A stretch of 64,000 bases of DNA from a virus, in IMG/VR virus record IMGVR_UViG_3300042923_001106, positions 1-64,000 of that record, one strand, 5' to 3'. Every line of letters starts with the position of its first letter. Position 1 is the stretch's first letter. Below are positions 1 through 9,300 of this stretch, piece by piece. The translations under genes were made by a program, and so were the position numbers. The notes beneath the pieces were generated by a model that was not told where the DNA came from, did not search any database, and saw only the letters and a list, made by a program, of their open reading frames with translations.

Positions 1-127
1 TAGCTAAGAATTTAAAATCTGCATGTCCAGTTCCGCTTGAAATAGTAGATGTAGTACCAGAATCACTCCCTCCACCCTTCATCATTAGATAGCCGCCTGT
101 TCCGCCTCTGCTACTATATGTTTTCAT
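1..127 (-). CDS. 5' end of a phage gene, probably tail-related (partial)
   Basis: On the minus strand an ATG at 127 follows a good ribosome binding site (GGAGGAC) and opens a frame of 42 codons without a stop before the window edge. The visible N-terminus (MKTYSSRGGTGGYLMMKGGG, then Ser/Thr/Gly-rich) is low in complexity. It lies downstream of the tail module on the same strand, so a tail-tip or fibre protein is likely by context only. No domain is recognised. Confidence 0.5.
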   Translation of the reverse strand, partial: MKTYSSRGGTGGYLMMKGGGSDSGTTSTISSGTGHADFKFLA

Positions 128-230
128 GCTGTCCTCCATAAAATAATAAAAGCCAACCGGAGTTGACTTGTAATTCATCCTATTCACTTTTATCAAAGAG
201 TAATCTTCCTACCAAATACAACCAATAATA

Positions 231-239
231 TGTTATAAT
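231..239 (+). promoter_or_regulatory. Extended -10 promoter for the stalk-domain gene
   Basis: TGTTATAAT is a perfect extended -10 element 26 bases before the ATG at 266. There is no convincing -35 box, as is common for extended -10 promoters. It gives the plus-strand gene its own promoter inside leftward tail genes, so it can be expressed in a lysogen. Confidence 0.55.
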
Positions 240-265
240 GCTTCATAAAAAGGAGTTGATCATTT

Positions 266-859
266 ATGAAAAAATATATTATTGGTGCTGTTGCCGGTGC
301 TATCATAGCCACAACAATATCCGCTTATGCTGACGAAGGCTTAGAGAAAATTGAAGCGTATGTCCGCAAAGGACTTCCTATAACGTTAAATGGATCACAA
401 GTAACATTAGAAAGTCCTGCGGTTATAGTTGATGGGTCAACGTACTTAAAATTGCGCGATGTTGCCAAGCTGACTGGACTGGTGGTCGAGTGGGATGAGT
501 CCACTCAAACAGTTAAGTTGAGTAATGGAGCAAAAGTTGATCAACCCACACAGCCAAGTACACCTGTACAAAATGGTCAAGGCAATGGTTCGGTAGGTGT
601 GACAGATAAGTATGCTGCCAAGGTGTTTATTAAAGCAGGTACGGAATTAGTAAGCATCTTTAATCAACCAGAACATAAGAATACATTCTTTTCTATTGTT
701 GAAGATAGTGAATACACGGATAATATTTTTTCTCCGTCGAATGAAGTTGCAACCTATTATAGTACGTATCTTTTAAACAAGTACGGAATCTCGGAAAAAG
801 AATTAAATAAATTCCCAAAATACAGTATTATTAATAATGTACCAAAGATAATCAACTGA
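266..859 (+). CDS. Exported protein with copper-amine-oxidase-N-like stalk domain
   Basis: 197 residues. The N-terminus has a basic start, a hydrophobic stretch and an Ala-x-Ala site (about residues 1-22), a signal peptide. Residues about 35-90 (GLPITLNG, ... IVDGSTYLKLRDVAKLTGLVVEWD) match the beta-rich stalk domain common in Paenibacillus surface proteins. The rest, after a Pro/Gln/Gly linker, is unrecognised. A ribosome binding site (AGGAG, 251-255) sets the start. The gene opposes the surrounding tail genes, has its own promoter, and its last 8 bases overlap the 3' end of the convergent tail gene. That pattern fits a lysogenic-conversion cargo gene (moron); the role is inferred. Confidence 0.75.
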   Translation: MKKYIIGAVAGAIIATTISAYADEGLEKIEAYVRKGLPITLNGSQVTLESPAVIVDGSTYLKLRDVAKLTGLVVEWDESTQTVKLSNGAKVDQPTQPSTPVQNGQGNGSVGVTDKYAAKVFIKAGTELVSIFNQPEHKNTFFSIVEDSEYTDNIFSPSNEVATYYSTYLLNKYGISEKELNKFPKYSIINNVPKIIN

Positions 860-3800
860 ATCGCGCAACAGCATTTTGTTGTACCCATGATTGAGTAGCG
901 AGAAGGTTACCTTGTTGATATACATTCGCAGTAAAATTCACACCAGTTGCCGCACCAATAACCAATTGACCATTTGGTTGAAATGTAATGCTGGAACTGC
1001 CTGAAAACGTTATACTTTTATTCGCCCCACTATTACCATTCAAATTAATATTATTGCCAAGATTAATATCCGTCCCAACATTAATTGTAGTATTGGACGT
1101 TATCTGTCCACCATATATATTTGGTGAATAGATTGTTGTTCCCGAGATAAACGTCCCACCGCTATACGTACCATTAGCAATAGCTGTAGCTGTATTGAGC
1201 GCTCCGTTCGCTGTGCCTTGTGCAGTTGATGCAGCGCTTGATGCATTATTTGCTGTTCCTTGAGCTGTTGCAATTTTAGGATCTGCGTTCACATAATTCC
1301 AATCAATAGTCGCATTGGCTCCAAGTGAAATACCTTGAATCGCGTTAATTTGATTGGCAGTTAATGTACCTGTATAGATGCCACTATCATTAATCAAAGT
1401 AGTCCTATTGTTCCACCGGCTGCTTCCTGTAATCAAACTGTCTCCAATTGTTCCTCCACCGACAACAATCTGATTTGCGTAAAGTTTGTCAATAAAGTTA
1501 CCGTTGATCTGACTTCCGTTCAGAATATTTGTTCCATTAATACTCAAAGAGGTACAATTGATTGCACCTGATATATTCGCTTGTGAAGCAACCATATTAC
1601 CGTTCATATCTACTCTAAATGGAGCATTTGCAAATGTCGCATTGCCCAAACTAATTCCCGAACTATTGGCTTTGAAGACAGCATTGCCAGAACCGATATT
1701 CAAATTTACCCCGAACATATCTCCAGCTTTAATCTTCGAAGCTGTTACGCCTTCTCCATCGATTACTGTTGTACCGTCTGTACTGGTAATCTGAATAGCA
1801 CCATTCTGCACGTACAGTCCGCGATAATCCAAACGTGCAAACTTATTAACATCTGTTGTGCTTGCGGTAATACCATTAGAATCTAACCGAATACTCGTTG
1901 GCAACGGTGCTTGCAAGCGCAAGTCATTACGGATCGCGTTGTTGATCGTATTCGAATAGGTGTTTGCTGTAATCAAATTAGTATCCGAGTACACCTTAGC
2001 AGCCTGTAAATTTACATCCGAATGGGCAATTGCTTCGTCTTTTCTAACGGAACCTATCTTATTAATCAATTTGGATTTTTTGTCTTGGACGTCTGCAAAT
2101 TTATTATTAATATTTGTTCGGTCTGTTAAAGAAATTGCAGCCGGATAAATAGGTCTGGTTGTCCACATTACTATCTCAGTATTAAGAGTGCTCAATGCAT
2201 TTTGATAATTTGTCTTCTCCGTGGAAATTCCAAGTGCTGTAGCCACATTGATGATATCATTGGATTCCTGATTAACTTGAGTTAGTGCAATGGCTAATGC
2301 TTGTGCTTCAGGATACGATATCATACCATCGTCCGCATATTCGTCAATTTTCCCTTCTAATGTATCTAAAGAACCGTTTAACTCAAATACTTGAAGGTCT
2401 ATGTAAGATATAGAATTAGCTTCACGCGTGGCAGATATTTTATTGATTAGTATTGACTTTGTATTCTGTACACTCTCAAACTTAGTTCTAATACTTGCCC
2501 TTTCTGATGGGGATATAGACGCAGGATATGATGCTTTAGTTGTCCATGCAGATATTTCAATATTTAATGCATTTAGGGCAGTTTGGTAATTGGCTTTCTC
2601 CGTTGTGATTCCCAAGGAGGATGCAACATTGATCACATCTGTTGATTCGTTCATAACCTGAACTAAAGATATTTTTAATGCATTCGACTCAGCTAGTGAA
2701 ATCATGCCATCATCAGCGTACTCATCAATTTTATCTTCTAGTGTATCTAGTGAGCCATTCAACTCTAATACTTGAGTATCAATATAAGATTTTGAATTAG
2801 CCTCTCTTGTGGAGGAGATTTTATTTATCAATATTGATTTGGTATTCTGTACACTTTCAAATTTAATTTTTATATTATTTCGATCCAGAACAGTTATGAC
2901 GGTAGGAAATTCCGGTCTATTTATCCAAAACAAGATTTCACTATGCAACGAATCTAGAGCATTTTGATAATTGGTTTTCTCGATCACAATGTTAAGAGCG
3001 GTTGCAACATTAATAATGTCAGTGGACTCTTTTTCGACTTGTGCGAATGATAGTTTTAGAGCATTGGCTTCAGCTAACGTAATCATACCATCGTCAGCAT
3101 ATTCATTTATTCTAACTTCAAGAAAATCAAGGGAACCATTCAGTTCATCGACTTGTGTATCAATATACGAAATAGAGTTTGATTCTCTTGTAGAAGCGAT
3201 CTTATTGATCAAGATAGACTTCGTATTTTGTACACTTTCAAATTTACTTTTTATACTTGCTCGATCCGTCACAGAGATAGCCGTAGGATAAGATGGTTTA
3301 CTTGTCCAAATTGAGATTTCACTGTTCAATGCGTTTAACGCGTTTTGATAGTTTGCCTTCTCTGTTGTAATGCCGAGCGAAGTCGCTACGTTGATTACGT
3401 CTGTGGATTCTTTATCAACCTGAGCTTGCGACAACTTTAATGCATTGGCTTCGGCCAGCGTAATCATACCGTCATCGGCATACTGATCCAACGCATTTTC
3501 AAGGGAGTCCAGCGAACCATTCAACTCGATTACTTGAGTGTCTACATACTGTTGAGTATTTCCTTCTACACTATTCCAATAAGTTGCAGATGATATTACA
3601 GCATCGGGAATCTTCGCGCCCCCATCGCCAACGATGATTTGATTCGCTCGAAGTTGTACGAACTCCCCGAGTATACCCATGATGTTTTCTGCAACGATTC
3701 GATCATGGCGAATAGCTGTTTTCCACGTATTTCCTCCGTCTCCCGACATCGCGAGAATACCGTGCTGGGCGATGAGCAGCTTGTTGGAGTCAGATGGATC

Positions 3801-5519
3801 ATAGATACGAAGTCCTTTACGACTTATTTCAACCGTCTCGTTTTGACTTGCTTTGATTTCCCGTGCTGCAGCATTCCACGTGTTGTTGATCGTCTGGTAG
3901 ATTTCCGAATTCGTTGTTACGGTATCCTGCAAAGCATATTTACTGCTGTCATATGAAGCCGAGGATGTAATTGTTCGATATAGATTTTTAATAAATCTTT
4001 GCTCATCAGTTAGTATATCTTTCACATTACTAATAGTTAGATTTATTTCCCCCGATTCATAATCAAAATTTAATTCAATTATTTTTGCAGTAATATTAAC
4101 ATTCAATTTATCGTGTTCTATTTTTACGATATCGCCTAAGTTTAGTTTACCCCAGTTGTCCTGCTCACTCATTATTTCAAATAAATTCACGATAGAAACA
4201 TTGACTGATATATGTGGTTCTCGACGTTTTTCAAACTCTTTTTTCGCAGCATCATACAGTTCTTTAGCATCTGTATAATTCTCATTCGACCATTCTTGAA
4301 CGACGACATGAGGATTCCATTCTTTCAATTGATCTTCTGTAAAATTATTTTCAAGAGACAATGAGTTTTTTAGTGTTGAAATTTGATTCTCTAGACCAGA
4401 CAAGCCACTTTCAATATTGATTACTATAATTCGCTGTGCATTAATTTGACTTTGTTTCGCTGTTTTTTGGGCTATGAGTGCAGAGGTATTAGCGCCAGCG
4501 GCATTTGCAACACTGAGTTGATCTTCAATTTCTGCAAGTTCATGCTCTAGAAAGTCTAGTGCAGTCTGATTTGTGGTAAGACTTGCTTGTAGACTCTCTT
4601 TTTGGGAAACTAACAAGCCAAATGCATCTTGACTCCCACCCACAAGATCCTGATAATCTAAAATAGCATTAGCTAAATTATCACTAATATCTTGTGCGTG
4701 AGAGATTACATTACCATTTCCGTCTCGTTGAAACCCATAGAGTATGTTTGAATAATCTTCAAGAAAGTTACTGCCAGTCGGATTAATCGATTGAATACTT
4801 AATCCAGATCGACCGAAAACCTTTAAACGAGTACAATAATCTGCACTGTCCGACTCATAAGTGATATTCTTAAGCAGTTTTCCATACTTAACTTTAAACC
4901 CCTTATTTTGACCAATATTATCTATATCATAAAAAGAAATCCTACGATTGACCGTATCATAAACAATTACAGCATTAAACGTTTCTGCAACCTGTTGAAT
5001 AGCATCAAGGACGGAAGAGGAAATATCAAAAGATCGGTACTTTATATTAAAACTCGAATCAATATAATCAATCGACCAAATTGATTCCGAGAGTAAATCG
5101 GCTAATACTTCTGTCGCATTCTTAGATGTAACACTGTAATCTTTTATTTTTTTATCGCGCAATTCATATCCGAGACTATAGCATTCTACTTTTTTATAAT
5201 CGGCATTATCATCCATAACATCCGCAACCTTATGTATGATGTAATACTCGATGTAATCTCCCTTATTAAACTTTACTATTCTTCTTTCTTTTATTTTTAA
5301 GATATTCTCATTTTGTATTAAGCCTTGTGTGCGCGCCAGTTCATACGGTATATGAAAAGATAACTCATTTATGTTTCCAATTGTAATTTTTTGGCTTACA
5401 TTATATGACTCACTGAGATTTCCAATGACAGTTCGATATAAATCGTTTTTGCACAATTGCAATCGTGGCTTTAATTTCTTTTTAGACCAATCGATTTGCG
5501 GAAACAATAGCCACACCAC
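852..5519 (-). CDS. Tail-associated (Tal-like) protein with four tandem repeats
   Basis: About 1555 residues, immediately after the distal tail gene. The first ~400 residues resemble the prophage tail endopeptidase / Tal family, which caps the tail tip and binds the host. A coiled coil lies near residues 300-370. Residues about 658-1165 are four tandem 127-residue repeats, each starting Tyr-[Ile/Val]-Asp with a YADDGMI core. The C-terminus is Asn/Gly/Ser/Thr-rich with short beta-repeat patterns (NINLNGNSG and similar), like receptor-binding tail regions. Start: GTG at 5519 directly follows the upstream TAG; a second GTG at 5516 is better spaced from AAGGA. The Tal family is a solid guess; an active peptidase is not shown. 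Confidence 0.75.
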   Translation of the reverse strand: MVWLLFPQIDWSKKKLKPRLQLCKNDLYRTVIGNLSESYNVSQKITIGNINELSFHIPYELARTQGLIQNENILKIKERRIVKFNKGDYIEYYIIHKVADVMDDNADYKKVECYSLGYELRDKKIKDYSVTSKNATEVLADLLSESIWSIDYIDSSFNIKYRSFDISSSVLDAIQQVAETFNAVIVYDTVNRRISFYDIDNIGQNKGFKVKYGKLLKNITYESDSADYCTRLKVFGRSGLSIQSINPTGSNFLEDYSNILYGFQRDGNGNVISHAQDISDNLANAILDYQDLVGGSQDAFGLLVSQKESLQASLTTNQTALDFLEHELAEIEDQLSVANAAGANTSALIAQKTAKQSQINAQRIIVINIESGLSGLENQISTLKNSLSLENNFTEDQLKEWNPHVVVQEWSNENYTDAKELYDAAKKEFEKRREPHISVNVSIVNLFEIMSEQDNWGKLNLGDIVKIEHDKLNVNITAKIIELNFDYESGEINLTISNVKDILTDEQRFIKNLYRTITSSASYDSSKYALQDTVTTNSEIYQTINNTWNAAAREIKASQNETVEISRKGLRIYDPSDSNKLLIAQHGILAMSGDGGNTWKTAIRHDRIVAENIMGILGEFVQLRANQIIVGDGGAKIPDAVISSATYWNSVEGNTQQYVDTQVIELNGSLDSLENALDQYADDGMITLAEANALKLSQAQVDKESTDVINVATSLGITTEKANYQNALNALNSEISIWTSKPSYPTAISVTDRASIKSKFESVQNTKSILINKIASTRESNSISYIDTQVDELNGSLDFLEVRINEYADDGMITLAEANALKLSFAQVEKESTDIINVATALNIVIEKTNYQNALDSLHSEILFWINRPEFPTVITVLDRNNIKIKFESVQNTKSILINKISSTREANSKSYIDTQVLELNGSLDTLEDKIDEYADDGMISLAESNALKISLVQVMNESTDVINVASSLGITTEKANYQTALNALNIEISAWTTKASYPASISPSERASIRTKFESVQNTKSILINKISATREANSISYIDLQVFELNGSLDTLEGKIDEYADDGMISYPEAQALAIALTQVNQESNDIINVATALGISTEKTNYQNALSTLNTEIVMWTTRPIYPAAISLTDRTNINNKFADVQDKKSKLINKIGSVRKDEAIAHSDVNLQAAKVYSDTNLITANTYSNTINNAIRNDLRLQAPLPTSIRLDSNGITASTTDVNKFARLDYRGLYVQNGAIQITSTDGTTVIDGEGVTASKIKAGDMFGVNLNIGSGNAVFKANSSGISLGNATFANAPFRVDMNGNMVASQANISGAINCTSLSINGTNILNGSQINGNFIDKLYANQIVVGGGTIGDSLITGSSRWNNRTTLINDSGIYTGTLTANQINAIQGISLGANATIDWNYVNADPKIATAQGTANNASSAASTAQGTANGALNTATAIANGTYSGGTFISGTTIYSPNIYGGQITSNTTINVGTDINLGNNINLNGNSGANKSITFSGSSSITFQPNGQLVIGAATGVNFTANVYQQGNLLATQSWVQQNAVARFS
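2025..3548 (-). repeat. Four 381-bp tandem coding repeats in the tail protein gene
   Basis: Repeat units start at 3548, 3167, 2786 and 2405 (minus strand), exactly 381 bases (127 codons) apart. Each encodes a YIDTQV-like start, ELNGSLD, YADDGMI, an INVA segment, a YQ.AL segment and KFESVQNTKSILINK or a variant. Units have diverged in DNA but kept length perfectly, so selection or recombination acts on whole units. Confidence 0.9.
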
Positions 5520-6305
5520 CTATCCTTGCTTAGTTTTAAATTGATATGTAAATCTTAATTCTACGTTTCCAAACACTTTCAAATAGTTGTTCCCTCTTGT
5601 TAGTTTAAGGAATGTACCATTATGGCTATCATATCTGTATGTCATAGGAATATCACTTGAGATATCTTCACTCTCGCAGTTGATTGTCAATTTTTCATTG
5701 TTACTCAAGCCTGCGAAACTCATTGAATCCCCACCATCTGACATGTTCATTATCGAGAATGACGATCCATTTACAATAAGAACTTCTACAATTGGGAAAC
5801 AGTCAATGTCCCCAATATTTTGTATCAACAGATCCGTACCGGAGGCAGAGTTAATTGAAAAATCATATATGGAATTATATATTGGAGTATAGGTATACGC
5901 ATCAATATTTTCCATTGTGAGACTTATGTAGCCCTGTTTGAGAGTATTATGAATTAATTTTGTATCTCCAGTATAAATACAATAAAACTTCCTGTTTATG
6001 TTGTCGCTAAAATATAACTCTTTATAATAATCTTGAGATAGCCATCGAGCAACTTCTCGAATCTTTTCTTCATTCCAAGGTTCCAGAAAAGCAAAATTCA
6101 AGGGTATTTGAAGAACACTCTCTCTAACCTCTTGAAAATAGGGCACTGTTCTACCTCTAACTGTGGTCTTAATTATTTCACGTTCAGGCAGAAAAATTTC
6201 TTCTTGCATCCCAGAAGATATATTTGCATTTATTAGTCCCATGTCTGTGCTTTTAATATTGTCGTACATAAAATAAAGACTTTCCGCGATAGATATAATA
6301 TTCAC
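5520..6305 (-). CDS. Distal tail protein (Dit, siphophage tail component)
   Basis: 261 residues with the typical Dit N-terminus: a region with REIIKTTVRGRTVPYFQEVRE followed by LQIPLNFAF and EEKIREVARWL, then YFSDNINRKFYCIYTGD. The C-terminal half is a beta-rich galectin-like region. Dit forms the hub between the tail tube and the tail tip. Its position between the tape measure and Tal genes is the canonical siphophage order, and it ends one base before the Tal start. Confidence 0.85.
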   Translation of the reverse strand: MNIISIAESLYFMYDNIKSTDMGLINANISSGMQEEIFLPEREIIKTTVRGRTVPYFQEVRESVLQIPLNFAFLEPWNEEKIREVARWLSQDYYKELYFSDNINRKFYCIYTGDTKLIHNTLKQGYISLTMENIDAYTYTPIYNSIYDFSINSASGTDLLIQNIGDIDCFPIVEVLIVNGSSFSIMNMSDGGDSMSFAGLSNNEKLTINCESEDISSDIPMTYRYDSHNGTFLKLTRGNNYLKVFGNVELRFTYQFKTKQG

Positions 6306-6350
6306 CCCGCAATACTATAGAAGGAGTCGGACTCCCAACTCCTCGCTACT

Positions 6351-9300
6351 TTAATTCCCCATCTTTTGAAAATTTTTAACGATTGTATTAAATACGGTTT
6401 CTCCACCATTTCTGTCACCAGTTACTTGATCGATCCGTAGATTTAAGTTGTATGTTGGACCAGTTGCAACTGGTTCTGTTCGATTAAACCTAATATTATT
6501 AAAATTAGGTTTGCGGATACTCTCAAAAATACTCCTAGTTACATCGACCACTTTGAGTAGCTTCGAAGTATCAAATTTGTCTAATATTAATTCCTTTTCA
6601 TCCAAGAAAGCCAACTGCGGTTCCTTTCCGAATGCAGGAGTCATCCCACCTGTGTCGAACCGTGCAACATTACCTTTAATAATGTCCTGATAGTCGTAAT
6701 CTGCAAATCCATATTTCTTTCTGAACGCTTCGTTTTCAATATTGAGTTGAGTCATACGCTCAAGATTTGGTTTAGCCGACTTGCTTAAAGATTCCCATTC
6801 CACTTTATTCTGGATGTACTTGGAGTGGTCACTTCGCTTTTGTGCCAGCGCGCTATCCACTACGACATTACTTACATTCCCAAGAGAAACGGCTTGAAGT
6901 AGACGAAGCGCATTTTCTAATTCAGCTACTAGATTATTGCGAATGCTTTTCCCCATCTCGGAAGTGTTGGATGAGATTTCATTCTTTAAACCATTGAGTG
7001 AATTTTCGATGGTCGAGATATTTCCAGCAATGATTTCCGATTCCAGTTGTGCAAAATAAGCATCATTGTTCAGTACATTTTCCCAGTATACCTTACGTGC
7101 ATCTTCTACATTTTTCAGGCCATTCTTGATACCTTCATATTTCGTATCTTCAGCTTTCTTACTTGCTTCAATTTCTTTTTCCTTTTGATTCAATTGTTCT
7201 TGAAGCGAATCTCTGCGTAATTTTCTTGAACGATCCTCCTTGAACTTCTCGATTTCTTCTAATTTGGCTTGGAGTTCCTTTTCAAGTTGTTCGCGCTTCG
7301 CTTTCGTTTCAATGGAATCGTCTAGTGCAAGAACATTGATTTGACTCTGGATTTTTTGAGCATCTGATTGTTTTTTTGATAATTCAGAATCGAAATCTTC
7401 TTTCTCATTCAATTTATCGAGTAAAGATAACTGCTCGTCAACTGAGTTTTTGTATTTTTGCAGTTCATCGTCCAACTGCGTCATTTTATCGTTGTGATTT
7501 TTCTCTTGTTGTTCTGCAATCTTCTCGAGGTCTTTTAACTGCTCGTCACGCTGATATTCGAGAGATTTTCGATGAGCATCTACAACTTTTTTTGCTATTT
7601 CTTCGAGTTTCTTATTTTTCTGTTCCGATAACTCGAGGAGTTTCATACGTGCATCATAGACATTTTTATCCGCTATCAATTGCTCCGACTCAGATAATGC
7701 GATGATTCCACGTTCTTTTGTCCACCGCGAATCAGCCATCCGTAGACGGGCATCAAGAACCATTTGAGCGATTTCGATTTCCGTTTTACCGGCAAGAGTC
7801 AAACGAGTTGTCTCTTCAGAAATCCAATTTTCAGAGAGTTTGAACTCATTCTCTCGATGTTCTTTTGCTAATTGATCGATTTGAGTTAGTAGATTACCAA
7901 CTCTATCTATGACCTGTTGTACTTCTTCATCGTTGCTTTTCCATGCTTGTTTTATAGACTGAATCTGCCCAAAAATACTCTCATATTGGCTCTTTTGGTT
8001 TTTGAGAACCTTAATTTGATTCTCTTGATCTGTAGTTAGGTTTTCTCCAGTGCCTTCAATCTGTTGAACCTGTTTTACAATATCCGTAATTGCGTTTGTG
8101 TAAGCCTTCGATGCCGTCGCGTCGTCATTAAACCAAGCATCAAAACCAACTAACGTACCTTCGCCATTATCCATTGCGAATAATTCAGCAAGTTCAGTAT
8201 ACGTTCCACGTATCTCATCAGCATAACCAGATAGATTTTTGTTTGCGGAATAAATATCCTCTATTTTAGACTGTTGTTCAGTAAGGAGTTTATTCGTTAA
8301 CTCTAATGTTTTATTATAGTCATCCGTTTTCTTTTCTGTGTTGATCTGCCGTTCGAGTGACTTTATATTCTGGTCACGCTTTGAAATGATGCTATTGATA
8401 TTGTCAATTTCTTCTTTGGTAAAGTCAGGGAGTGTAGTAAGGGTTGCCTGTGTGTCCTGCTTAGGTTCTTTATAACCCTTTGGATCGATACGATCTCCCT
8501 TTTGAAGACGGAAGATATCTTCATCGATACCATATAAATCCTCAGAATATAAGTCAGAAAAAGAATTTCGAATCTTCTTTAGTTGCTCTAATTGTTGAGC
8601 AGCATTTTCGTATCCAGCCGATTCCATGTTGACGAGATGACGGAATTGCTCCATCTCAGATTGGAATACATCTTTTCGGACCTTATATTCTTCCTCGATA
8701 TCTTCAGGTGATTTAACTTTTCCGAGTGTGCCTGACTTTTTTTCCGGGGATGTTTCACCTTTATCTGTATTGTTTAAACTGTCAAGCAGCTCTTGTGATT
8801 TCTTTATTTCTTGTTCAATTTTTGCTATTTCTTGACCATCTTTTAATATTTCATTAGCTATGTCTTCACGCTTATATTTGAAATCATTTGAGAGGATACC
8901 TTTAGCACCTTGCAGAACACGTCCAAAGTCAAACAAGCCGGATATTGGCTCTAAAAGTTCATTATTGGAAGCAATTCGTTTTTCGAGTTCTTGTTTTCTC
9001 TTATTACCTTGATCTATTTTAGTTTGTTCCGCAATACGAAGTACTTCGCCGTATTTCTTTTTATAATCATCCAACTTTGTGATATTGATATCAACAGCTT
9101 TACCATGTTCATTCCATTGAGTCACCAAGGACGGCATTTTATTAGCAAGAGCTTCAATGACCTTAGTAAGTTCTGTCTTAGCATTCTTTATCTCGATATC
9201 AGACTTAGTATTTTCTTCGATTATTTTCTTTAGTTCGTGATATTTATCGGTAAGTTTAAATACTTCGTCTTGATTATCATTCAGAGCATTATCCAAATCA

